From CAZUAQ01 sp964618455 (GTDB lineage: Bacteria; Planctomycetota; Phycisphaerae; UBA1845; PWPN01), in NCBI GenBank assembly GCA_964618455.1, contig CAZUAQ010000015.1, positions 55,628 through 119,627 of the forward strand: a DNA stretch of 64,000 bases, in the 5' to 3' direction. Below the pieces are notes generated by a model. The model did not search any database, was not told where the DNA came from, and saw nothing but the letters and a program-made list of their open reading frames with translations. The translations under genes were made by a program, and so were the position numbers. Of the stretch, positions 7,894-16,003 are shown in pieces; within the stretch, counting starts at the first letter, position 1, and every line of letters begins with the position of its first letter.

Positions 7894-9666
7894 ATGGACC
7901 CGATGAGACACCGTATCTATTCTCTACCTATAGCTTCCCTCGGACTTTTTCTGCTGATGTCCGGGCGCGCCGAGGGCGCGACGCTGCTCGGGGCCCTGCC
8001 CGATCCCGGAGGCTACGTCAGCGCGACCCGCGTCATCCTGATCTTCGCAGCCGCGATTCCCTGGCTGGCCTTCTGCCAGTGGGTGAACACGGACACGGAC
8101 TTCGTCCGGCGAATGAAGAAGGAAATCTGGAACAACGTGGTCTTCTGGGGGGGACTGGCAGGCCTGCTGTCCTGGATGATACTGCCCTGGAACACGACGG
8201 GGCTCTTCGCCGCCGGTTTCGGTCTCTGGTTCGTGATCACCGTCGGCGTGTGCAGCATCTACGTGGTGATGCGGAACGGCCTGGTGGATCCCGGCGCCCG
8301 GGTGTTCACGCCGCGCCACATCAAGGGCGTGTTCGGGAACATGGGCAAGAAGAAGGAGCAGAAGCTGGACGCCGTCGAGCGGGTCAAACTCAACGCCCAC
8401 GACGGTACCAAGATCACCGTTCCCTCCGACCCGAACAAGATGGAAGCCTACGAAGACGCACAGAGTCTTCTCTTCGATGCGTTGTGGCGCCGGGCGACGG
8501 AAGTGGAGCTGATGGTCGGGAACGAAGCGGCCCGGCTTGCCTACCGGATCGACGGTGTCGTGACCCCGCGGAACGATCTGCTCGATCATGAATCCGCCGA
8601 CCGGGCGCTGACGTTTCTCAAGCGTGTGGCGGGGCTGGATATCGAGGAGCGCCGTAAACCCCAGAACGGTGCGCTGTCCGGCGCCATCAACAGGACGGAC
8701 GCGGGCATGACCGAGGTCGAAGTCCGCTCGAGCGGGACCACGCAGCACGAGCGACTGTCCCTGCGGATCACCGGCGAGGAGACACGACTGCGGATCAACG
8801 ACCTCGGCATGAAGGAGAGCATGCAGGAGCGGTTCAGCGAAATCTGCAAGCTCCCCGGGGGCCTGGTGCTGGCGAGCGGACCGAAAGCCTCGGGCGTGAC
8901 ATCCACGCTCTATGCCTGCCTCCGAACGCATGACGCGTTCATGCAGAACCTGCTGACCATCGAGCGCGAGCCGCTGATGGAGCTGGAGAACATCACGCAG
9001 CACATCTACGACGCGACCAAGCACGAAGCCAGCTACGCCCGCCAGTTCCAGACCGTCCTTCGGCGTGAGCCGGACGTGGTGATGGTCAGCGATTGCCAGG
9101 ACCGGGAAACGGCTCACCTGGCTGCCAAATCGGCCGAAGACCAGAAGAAGATCTACATGGGCATCCAGGCGCGCGACTGCTTCGACGCCTTGAAGAAGCT
9201 GGTGAGCCTGGCCGGCGATACCGAGGCGGTGGCCAACGTACTGCAGGTCATCACGTCGCAGCGACTGGTGCGCAAACTCTGCATTGCCTGCCGGCAGGCG
9301 TACAAGCCGGACACCCAGTTGCTGAAGAAGGCCAATCTGCCCATCGACAAGATCGACCACTTCTACCGTCCGCCGCCGGACGGCCTCGTCGACCAGAAGG
9401 GCAACCCGATCATCTGCAGCAACTGCCAGGGGTCGGGATACTTCGGCCGAACGGGCGTATTCGAAATGCTCGAGGTGGATGACAGCGTGCGCGAGTTGAT
9501 CCGCAAGGGCCAGCCGGTCAACACGATCAAGGCCCAGTGCCGTAAGAACGGCATGCTCTACCTCGAAGAAGTCGCCCTGCAGAAGGTCATCACGGGGGTC
9601 ACGAGTATGAACGAGATCCTCCGCGTCCTGCGCGAAGAGGAGGCCGTGGGTCGGCCGCGTCGCTAA
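7894..9666 (+). CDS. Membrane-anchored GspE/PilB-like protein with degenerate Walker motifs
   Basis: Residues ~1-130 hold a signal-like helix and about three transmembrane segments, which are absent from ordinary GspE/PilB. The C-terminal ~400 residues follow the GspE fold and keep the tetracysteine zinc site (CIACRQAY, then CSNCQGSGYFGRTGVFEML). Walker A reads GPKASGVTST at residues 329-338, where the family has GPTGSGKTTT: the nucleotide-binding Lys is Val. Walker B reads VVMVSDCQDRETA, with Asp in place of the catalytic Glu. I infer a non-hydrolysing structural or regulatory partner of the PilT-like protein upstream. Good ribosome site: GGAG 5 nt before the ATG. Length 590. Confidence 0.85.
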   Translation: MDPMRHRIYSLPIASLGLFLLMSGRAEGATLLGALPDPGGYVSATRVILIFAAAIPWLAFCQWVNTDTDFVRRMKKEIWNNVVFWGGLAGLLSWMILPWNTTGLFAAGFGLWFVITVGVCSIYVVMRNGLVDPGARVFTPRHIKGVFGNMGKKKEQKLDAVERVKLNAHDGTKITVPSDPNKMEAYEDAQSLLFDALWRRATEVELMVGNEAARLAYRIDGVVTPRNDLLDHESADRALTFLKRVAGLDIEERRKPQNGALSGAINRTDAGMTEVEVRSSGTTQHERLSLRITGEETRLRINDLGMKESMQERFSEICKLPGGLVLASGPKASGVTSTLYACLRTHDAFMQNLLTIEREPLMELENITQHIYDATKHEASYARQFQTVLRREPDVVMVSDCQDRETAHLAAKSAEDQKKIYMGIQARDCFDALKKLVSLAGDTEAVANVLQVITSQRLVRKLCIACRQAYKPDTQLLKKANLPIDKIDHFYRPPPDGLVDQKGNPIICSNCQGSGYFGRTGVFEMLEVDDSVRELIRKGQPVNTIKAQCRKNGMLYLEEVALQKVITGVTSMNEILRVLREEEAVGRPRR

Positions 9667-9690
9667 ACCCGGAAAGATCGGATAACGCTT

Positions 9691-11520
9691 ATGTGGTTTT
9701 CACTTTTCATCGTCGTGCTGATCCTGGCGATCACGTTCTACCAAGGGCTGTACGGGCTGTTCAGTTCGTTCATCATGTGCGTCTGCACGGTGCTCGCGGC
9801 TTCTCTGGCATTCGGGATGTACGAGGATGTTTACTTCTCGTTCCTGGTGACCCGCCAGCCGGATCATGGCCGCGCCATCGCGTTCATGGCCATCTTTCTG
9901 ATCGCGCTGCTGGTCATGCGGGTGGTCGTGGATTTGATCATTACCAAGAACGTGGAGTTTCACCCCTACCTGGATCGCGCGGGTGGCGGCGTGTTCGGGT
10001 TCATCTCCGCCATGGTGATCATCGGATGCCTGGCCATCACTATTCAGATGCTGCCCTTCTATCCGTCGTTCCTGGGCTTCAGCCGCTACGCCGTGGTGAC
10101 GCCCGAGGGTGAAACGGCGGATCCCTCGGAGGTCGACCTTGTCAATCTGAACTGGAACAAGGCAGAGGTGCGCGGCCCGCAGAGCCTCTGGTTCAACCCG
10201 GACGGGTTCACCGTTGGGCTGGTGTCGTACCTGTCCGACAACGCCCTGAACGGGGGCAGCAACTTCTCGGCCCAGCATCCGGAGTTCCTGAAATCGCTGA
10301 ACGCCGCGCGCTGGGGGATTCCGCCGAAATCCAAGCACGTGGTTCCGGCCGATGCGCTGAAGATCGTGGGGTATTGGGATCTTCCCCCGGATGCGCTGAC
10401 CGATCCGCAGTGGTTCGAGGAAAGCGGCCGCACGAAGGTGGACATCAGCCGTGAGAAGGCCCCGGCGCCGCAGTCGGGCATGAAGCGAATCGTGGTCCGC
10501 GGCACGCTCAGTGGCAACGCCCGCGACGGCAAAGGGTATCGCTTCAACTCGTGGCAGGTCCAGCTGTTCGGCAGCACGGGCAGTCGCCTCGAAGTGTTCG
10601 ACCTTTACGGCGCCAACGATCCCGTTCACCCGGAGCAGTTGGTGCGCGTCGCGCTCGGACGGGTGATGGAGTACACGCCCAAGGGGCAGGCGTCGTTCGA
10701 CTGGGTCTTCGAGGTGCCCGACAGCGATCAGTTCACGCCGATGTACCTGGAGTACAAGCAGAACGCCCGGGCGGAGCTTCTCCCGACGCTGAACCGGAAC
10801 GAAGAGCCTCCGCCGCCGCTGACCGCCGAAGGTGGCACGGGCGAGGACGGGGGCAACTCGGGGGGGACGGGCGGCGGCGGTACGAACAGTGGCAGCTCGA
10901 ATTCCGGATCAACGACCGGGCAGGATCGCGTCTCCGGCGTCGGGCCGATGCGCGAGGAGACGAAGTACTCGAGTGCATTGCCGCTTGTGCTTACGAACTA
11001 TGGAGGAAATCCCCAGGTCGTCTCAGGTGAACTTCGCGGTGGCAATTTGGTAGCTCAGCTTGACGATAACTGGCAGCCCATTCGAGGCGACAAGTCTCCT
11101 CTCCGATCCTTCGTGGTCCCCCCCAATATGACGATGCTGCAACTCAACGTTGAGAAGCTTGACCCTCAAAGCTGGATTGGTAACTTATATGGAGCATTCA
11201 GCGACAAAACGCAGAACTTTTATATCATCGACTCGAATAACAGGAATCACCGCCCTGTCGGTTCCTACTCCATCGCCGAAGTTGGTGGCAAGAAATGGAT
11301 TGAGATCCTGTTTCTCGATCAGGATGCACGAAGCGTCGACTACGGCTTACCCAAGCCTCGCCGAATCCAACCGCGCGATCTAAAGGGAGATTACACCTAC
11401 GTATTCCTCTTCCATCTCCCCCCCGGCACAAAACCCATCAAGTTGCAAGCCGGGCGGACTCCGGTCGACCTACGCAGTTTGAACATCGCCCCCGCACCGA
11501 GCAACGTGCCGGCGTCGTAA
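9691..11520 (+). CDS. CvpA-like membrane protein with large extracytoplasmic C-terminal domain
   Basis: The first ~140 residues form four hydrophobic helices (MWFSLFIVVLILAITFYQGL at the start) in the CvpA/colicin V production arrangement. They include the polar LDRAGGGVFGF loop before the fourth helix, typical of CvpA. The next ~230 residues are soluble and mixed alpha/beta. A low-complexity Gly/Ser/Thr linker lies around residues 380-415, and a second soluble domain of ~190 residues completes the protein. CvpA family members are usually 160-200 residues, so most of this 609-residue protein is extra. It begins 24 bp after the GspE-like gene and so is probably co-transcribed. From about 10,975 to the end the codon use becomes less GC-rich. 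Confidence 0.7.
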   Translation: MWFSLFIVVLILAITFYQGLYGLFSSFIMCVCTVLAASLAFGMYEDVYFSFLVTRQPDHGRAIAFMAIFLIALLVMRVVVDLIITKNVEFHPYLDRAGGGVFGFISAMVIIGCLAITIQMLPFYPSFLGFSRYAVVTPEGETADPSEVDLVNLNWNKAEVRGPQSLWFNPDGFTVGLVSYLSDNALNGGSNFSAQHPEFLKSLNAARWGIPPKSKHVVPADALKIVGYWDLPPDALTDPQWFEESGRTKVDISREKAPAPQSGMKRIVVRGTLSGNARDGKGYRFNSWQVQLFGSTGSRLEVFDLYGANDPVHPEQLVRVALGRVMEYTPKGQASFDWVFEVPDSDQFTPMYLEYKQNARAELLPTLNRNEEPPPPLTAEGGTGEDGGNSGGTGGGGTNSGSSNSGSTTGQDRVSGVGPMREETKYSSALPLVLTNYGGNPQVVSGELRGGNLVAQLDDNWQPIRGDKSPLRSFVVPPNMTMLQLNVEKLDPQSWIGNLYGAFSDKTQNFYIIDSNNRNHRPVGSYSIAEVGGKKWIEILFLDQDARSVDYGLPKPRRIQPRDLKGDYTYVFLFHLPPGTKPIKLQAGRTPVDLRSLNIAPAPSNVPAS

Positions 11521-11564
11521 TCCGCGACGGCCGTAATCCGCGACAGCTTCACGGCTGAGAAATG

Positions 11565-11602
11565 AAAACGGCCTCCGCACGGGTTGATTCCGCGGGAGGC
11601 CG
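11565..11602 (-). terminator. Intrinsic terminator of the parvulin gene
   Basis: Arms CGGCCTCC (11569-11576) and GGAGGCCG (11595-11602) form an 8-bp GC stem. Read on the minus strand the hairpin is followed by TTTTC, which fits termination of the gene ending at 11650. It may also catch plus-strand transcripts from the CvpA-like gene. Confidence 0.65.
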
Positions 11603-11649
11603 GGTCAATGCTACAGGCTTGGTGCTGCCGTCAGAACTGTCCTTCGGCG

Positions 11650-12990
11650 TTACTCCAGCTTCGCCCCATCACCGGACTTGTCCTCAGCTTCCGCCTTTTC
11701 CTCTTCCTTGGGTTGATCAGCCGACTTCTCGGCAGCCTCTTCTTCCTTCTCGCCATCCGCCTGATCCGGCCGAACCGGGCCGGGAACCGTCTTGGGCTTG
11801 GCCATGACGCCCTCGGCATACGTGATCTCCGCCTCGTCCTTGAGATCCTTCAGGAGCTCGTTACGCGCCCGCGTGGCGGCGTTGCCCTCGAGTTCCGTGC
11901 GGATGGATGCCTTCACGTCGTCGTAGGGCATCGTCTTGCCTTCCTTGATGTCCGTCAGCTTGATGATGTGGTACCCGAATTGCGTCTCCACGACATCACT
12001 GACCTCGCCGACTTTCATCGCGAATGCCGCGTTGCCGAAGGGCTCGACCATGACGTTGGGGGTATGCCGGGTTCGTTTCAACGCGAAAAAGTTCAGATCA
12101 CCGCCACGGGCGGAGCTGGGGCACTGCGAGTGTGACTTCGCGAGATCGGCGAATTCCTCATCGCCCTTCTTGACTTCCTTCAGGATTTTCTCGATCTCTT
12201 CGCGCGCCTCTTTTTTCGTCTTCTCGTCGGCATTGGGGTCGACCTTGATGAGAATATGGCTGGCGCGGCGCTGCTCCGGGATCTCGTAGCGGCGCTGCTT
12301 GTTGCGTTCGTAATGGGCCTTGACGCCTTCCTCCGTGACGTCGTCGAAGAACTTCTTCTTGCTCTTGCGGGTCAGCTTCAGAAAGCGCTGCGTGCGAACA
12401 ATGTCGGGGCGGTTGATCAGCGTTTTCAGGTAGGCGTCCAGCTTCATGCCGGTGCCCTGCTCGACCTGGCGTTCCATCTCCGCTTCATCGATGCCCCGGC
12501 CGGCCATGTACTGCTCCATCTGGGCCCGCATCGCCGCCATCATCTCCTCCTCCGACACCTCGATCTTCTCTTTGTCCGCCTCACGCTCCATGAGGTAATC
12601 GTCCACCATCTGCCGGACGATCTGCACCTGGTTCTGCTTCACGATCTGCTCGATCTGCTTCTCCGCGACGGGCTGTTGCGGGTTGCGTTGCTGAAGAGAA
12701 GTCTTCACGAAACTCACAACATCACTCTTCATTATTTTGTGGTCGTCGATCTTGACCCACCAGGGATCCTCTTCCTTTCCGGCCTCCGCTTTTTTCTCGG
12801 CCTCGGCTGCTTTTTCGGCTTCCGCAGATGTCGCGCCTTCCGCCGCCTTGCCTTCTTCGGATTCCGCGGGTTCGGTTTCCACGGCGGCGGGCTTCGCTGC
12901 TTCTTCGGCCTTCGTTTCTTCCGCCTGGACTGCCGGGAATCCGCCCAACACGAAACATCCCAGGACATACATCAACCATCGCGTGTTCAT
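11650..12990 (-). CDS. Secreted parvulin-type peptidyl-prolyl isomerase (SurA/PrsA-like)
   Basis: The start at 12990 has GAGG 6 nt upstream and a signal peptide (MNTRWLMYVLGCF.. to VQA). It is preferred over the ATG 21 bp upstream. Residues ~30-75 are an Ala/Glu/Lys-rich low-complexity spacer. A SurA-like alpha-helical chaperone region follows, then the PpiC/rotamase domain from RRASHILIKV through CPSSARGGDLNFF and FGYHIIKLTDI. The C-terminus is again Glu/Lys-rich. It should help fold exported or outer-membrane proteins in the periplasm. It is 446 residues, monocistronic, with its own terminator. Confidence 0.9.
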   Translation of the reverse strand: MNTRWLMYVLGCFVLGGFPAVQAEETKAEEAAKPAAVETEPAESEEGKAAEGATSAEAEKAAEAEKKAEAGKEEDPWWVKIDDHKIMKSDVVSFVKTSLQQRNPQQPVAEKQIEQIVKQNQVQIVRQMVDDYLMEREADKEKIEVSEEEMMAAMRAQMEQYMAGRGIDEAEMERQVEQGTGMKLDAYLKTLINRPDIVRTQRFLKLTRKSKKKFFDDVTEEGVKAHYERNKQRRYEIPEQRRASHILIKVDPNADEKTKKEAREEIEKILKEVKKGDEEFADLAKSHSQCPSSARGGDLNFFALKRTRHTPNVMVEPFGNAAFAMKVGEVSDVVETQFGYHIIKLTDIKEGKTMPYDDVKASIRTELEGNAATRARNELLKDLKDEAEITYAEGVMAKPKTVPGPVRPDQADGEKEEEAAEKSADQPKEEEKAEAEDKSGDGAKLE

Positions 12991-13611
12991 CGCCTTCCTC
13001 ACGTTTTCCATCAGGGGGTTATCAACGAATCATGGGGTACGCCGCGGGCAACGCGACTCTTCGAGGCCCGCAAGCCAGCTTCTGCCCTTCAGTGGGTTGA
13101 ACGCGACCCTTGCCGTGTCCGGTGGAAGAGACAAGCTGGAATCCGCATTCACACTACCGCAGGTCGCTGACGGGGTCAAAATCCACAGGACCCTGGAAGG
13201 GCGGCGGACTCTGCCGACGGGTGCGAGAGACTCGGGAGAGACGACTCGATCCATCAGAAACGGCGGCGTACTCCGATCGTGTGAATGCGAAACTCCACTT
13301 GTCATGCCCCTTTCGCCCTTCAGGACACCTCTCCCCGCAAGGGTCCTCTCCTCCGGAAAGCAACCTTCAACGATATGGCGACGATCGATGCTTCACCGAT
13401 CATCCCGCCTCCAAATCCAGAGAGAAGCCCGGCCCGACCGCTATTCCGGCCGGGCCGGCATCTCTTTCCCGCGTCGTTGTCACGGGCTGGATCGAGAGCC
13501 CTTTCCCTCGGCTCTCGCAGGAAAGCCCCTCCAGACTTTCCTGCCTCTCTCCTCCTCCAAGCTCCTCCGCAACCTCTTTCCGATCCTCGTTTCCGGCCGA
13601 CACCTGCTTCT

Positions 13612-13657
13612 TTACCCGGCGCCCTTCATTACCCGGCGCCCTTCGTTACCAGGCACC
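13612..13657. repeat. 17-nt tandem repeat, about 2.6 copies
   Basis: The unit TTACCCGGCGCCCTTCA at 13612-13628 is repeated with one change at 13629-13645 and partly again at 13646-13657. Confidence 0.7.
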
Positions 13658-14210
13658 GCTGAAGTCCGGACGCTTCCATCCCCCTTGAATCTTTCTACCG
13701 ATCAGTGATTTCCATCATCCGTCGGTCGGACCCTTTGCCAGCCGATTCGACCTTTCCCAGCGATGCCACCTGTTGATACCTTCACGCGTATCCGGCAATG
13801 CGGTGACGATACGGCGCGAAACGCACGTTCTACGAAAGCTGCAAGACCTTGCCAATAGCACCAATGCGCACACAAATCCCCGATAAAGGAGAAGTATGCA
13901 CCCTATTCAGGTGATTCTGAAGCATCTCAGGCGTAGCACCTTTGCCCCGGAGAAAACCGGGATTCATTCTTCCGTACCCGCCACGATCCGGAAAGCACCA
14001 CGATCCGAAGAGCGCGGTTGCGCCGCGAATCCTGCCTGACGAGTATCCAGCGACTGGAACGCCGCAAACAAAGTGACCATTCAAGACAGGCTCCCGAACC
14101 CCCTGATACGGCCATTCGCGTTCAACCGCAGTATGCCGGGAGTTCGAAAGTAAGGCCCTATCTTAACAGAATTCCTGCTCGCGCCAAGTCGCCATTTGCG
14201 CTAATTTGAG

Positions 14211-14286
14211 ATTAAGCTTGTTAATCTAAGAGGAATTATGGTTCGCCCCATTCTTCCGTAAGCTCATGAATTCCATGAGTTTTCTT
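14211..14286 (+). other. Two hairpins around a seven-codon ORF; possible leader or small RNA end
   Basis: GATTAA/TTAATC arms at 14211-14227 are followed by AGAGGA, ATG at 14238 and a seven-codon frame (MVRPILP, stop). A second stem then follows (CTCATG 14263-14268, CATGAG 14274-14279) with TTTTCTT directly after it. This looks like an intrinsic terminator on the plus strand, although no plus-strand gene precedes it and the next downstream gene is on the minus strand. It could be the 3' end of an unrecognised short transcript. Confidence 0.25.
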
Positions 14287-14411
14287 ACCGCAAAGTCCGG
14301 AATCCGTCTTGTGGCTCAGACATGATGGCGTTTATCGGAAGCTGTATGAATGCCGGTGCGTCAGGGTTGCGGCCTTCTTTCCATGCCTTACCGCTGACAC
14401 ATCCCTCAGGA

Positions 14412-14464
14412 AGTGTGTGAGAAGCTGTTTTAGAGAAAGGGACAGTCCCTGAGCTTCACACACT
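14412..14464. repeat. REP-like nested palindrome
   Basis: Outer arms AGTGTGTGAGAAGCT (14412-14426) and AGCTTCACACACT (14452-14464) pair with a 2-nt bulge. The loop holds the perfect inner palindrome AGGGACAGTCCCT (14438-14450). It lies within 4 bp of the stop of the MBL gene. The GGGACAGTCCC core resembles dispersed REP elements associated with IS200-type REP transposases; no such transposase is in the window. Confidence 0.55.
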
Positions 14465-14467
14465 AGC

Positions 14468-15229
14468 TCAGATCTCCCAGATCTCACTCATCCCCGTGCG
14501 GGGCGCGATCGCCAGGGGAAGTGACTTCCCCACGATCCGGCGATGCGTGGAGCGGGCAAGTTCGGGTTCGTTGTTCTCCTCGCTCAGATGGGCCAGGGCC
14601 ACCCATTGAAGACGCGGCCCGACCGACTCGCGCAGCAGAACGGCGGCATCATCATTGGAAAGGTGACCGCCCAACCCCCGGATTCGCTCCTGGAGCCGCA
14701 CCGGATAGGGCCCGGAGGCCAGCATCCGGGGATCGTAGTTGCTCTCGATGTAGAGTGCATCGAGAGTAGGCATGAGTTCGCGAAGTGCCGGGAAAACGTG
14801 GCCCAGATCAGTCAGGATGCCTAACCGCTTGCCACCGTGTTCGACCACGAAGGCCACTCCTTCTACGGCATCATGCGGCGTGCGAATGGAGTGGACAATC
14901 ACATCACGGTAGACCCACGGAACTCCTGCCTGAAAGTAGTTGACTTCGCGAACCTTCCCGAGGTGTCGGCGCACGGCGTGATGCGTCCGCCGGGTCATGT
15001 GCAGGGGGAGCTTGAACCGACGGTGGTACACCCCGGCACAGCGGACGTGGTCGTTGTGATCGTGGGAGATGAGCACGGCATCGACATCGCGAATCTCGCG
15101 GCGGTGAACACTGAGTCGCCCCGCCGCCTGCCTGCCCGAGATCCCGGCATCGAAGAGCAGGCGCGCCTCCCCCGCCTCGACATAGATGGCATTGCCGCTG
15201 GATCCGCTCTGAAGCGAAAAGGTGATCAT
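14468..15229 (-). CDS. MBL-fold metallo-hydrolase (YycJ/WalJ-like)
   Basis: The predicted start at 15229 gives MITFSLQSGSSGNAIYVE, matching the usual N-terminus of the WalJ-like group (SGSSGNA). An in-frame ATG at 15256 is possible. The metal site is the SHDHNDH motif around residue 55, with further ligands in RTPHDAVEG, LTDLGH and LAHLSEENN. Family members are cytosolic beta-lactamase-fold nucleases or phosphodiesterases implicated in DNA repair and cell-wall homeostasis. The start region is divergent from the membrane protein gene at 15350. No walKR genes are nearby. It is 253 residues. Confidence 0.85.
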   Translation of the reverse strand: MITFSLQSGSSGNAIYVEAGEARLLFDAGISGRQAAGRLSVHRREIRDVDAVLISHDHNDHVRCAGVYHRRFKLPLHMTRRTHHAVRRHLGKVREVNYFQAGVPWVYRDVIVHSIRTPHDAVEGVAFVVEHGGKRLGILTDLGHVFPALRELMPTLDALYIESNYDPRMLASGPYPVRLQERIRGLGGHLSNDDAAVLLRESVGPRLQWVALAHLSEENNEPELARSTHRRIVGKSLPLAIAPRTGMSEIWEI

Positions 15230-15349
15230 ACGCGAGGAGCCACGATTGAATGGCATTGATCTATTCACCCCATCGGGTGACGGTGGGCTATAATAGCATG
15301 GTCGGAACGGAGCACGCAATTCTGCGGAATACCCTGCCATGGAGCGTCC

Positions 15350-15961
15350 ATGAGTACCGAAGCCGTCACAGCCGGGGAAATCGTGGTGACGCGATCGGAC
15401 TCCGCGCCGACCGAATTGTACTTTCCCTTGACCGCAAACAAGTCATTGCGCGTCGTGCCGGCGCTGGCCGTCACCATCCTCTTGATGACGAAGTTGGCAG
15501 CGATGCTCAAGCAGATGCTGATCCGTCTGGTCGAGGAACCCCGCCCTGAGGATCTTCTCGGTATCTTGTCGATGGCGGTGCTGTTCGTGCTCATGGGCCG
15601 CATCGCCATGTTCATGGTCTATCTCGCCTGTCCGCGCCGATTGATTATCGATGACGAAAATGGCGACGTGGAACTTCACTACAGCCTGTTCCTCCGGCGT
15701 CGATTCGGTTTGCGCGGAATTCGATCCGTGGATCTGGCGACGTATGATTTTCATGGAAGGTGGCTGGGTTTCTGCTGCCTCTCTTTTGGACAGGGGATCC
15801 CCCGCCTCTACCTCAGCAGCACGGTACAGGGCACGGCACGCTCCGATCAGGCAATGACGGCCGGTCGGCCGTTGGCGGACGTGCTCGTCCAGGAACTGAG
15901 CAAGCCGATGAAGCGCTACGACAACGTGAAGCTTCGATGGTTCCGCGGATGGGACGGCTGA
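15350..15961 (+). CDS. Hypothetical membrane protein
   Basis: I do not recognise this family. The 203-residue protein has GGAG 5 nt before its ATG. Two hydrophobic segments (about residues 35-48 and 65-92, the second reading LLGILSMAVLFVLMGRIAMF) form a hairpin in the membrane. A C-terminal soluble domain of ~110 residues (RLIIDDENGDVELHYSLFLRR) has the alternating pattern of a PH-like membrane domain. It stands alone between the divergent MBL gene and the convergent sulfatase. Confidence 0.65.
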   Translation: MSTEAVTAGEIVVTRSDSAPTELYFPLTANKSLRVVPALAVTILLMTKLAAMLKQMLIRLVEEPRPEDLLGILSMAVLFVLMGRIAMFMVYLACPRRLIIDDENGDVELHYSLFLRRRFGLRGIRSVDLATYDFHGRWLGFCCLSFGQGIPRLYLSSTVQGTARSDQAMTAGRPLADVLVQELSKPMKRYDNVKLRWFRGWDG

Positions 15962-16003
15962 CGCGGTTCGCGGCGTACGCTCTACAGCGAGATGGGTGCA
16001 GTC

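Larger units (their letters stand above)
12991..14467. other. Long non-coding stretch
   Basis: There are open frames on both strands here, but they overlap each other, are rich in Pro/Ser/Arg and lack ribosome sites or recognisable domains. The sequence from about 13,300 to 13,700 is strongly pyrimidine-biased on the plus strand. The stretch contains a 17-nt tandem repeat (13,612), two small hairpins (14,211-14,227 and 14,263-14,286) and a REP-like palindrome (14,412). I see no tRNA or known riboswitch. Decayed coding sequence or an unrecognised RNA cannot be excluded. Confidence 0.5.

Noticed and set aside
13110..13708. Several long open frames on the plus strand
   Set aside because: They overlap one another, are Pro/Ser/Arg-biased from pyrimidine-rich sequence and contain a tandem repeat; no ribosome site or domain.
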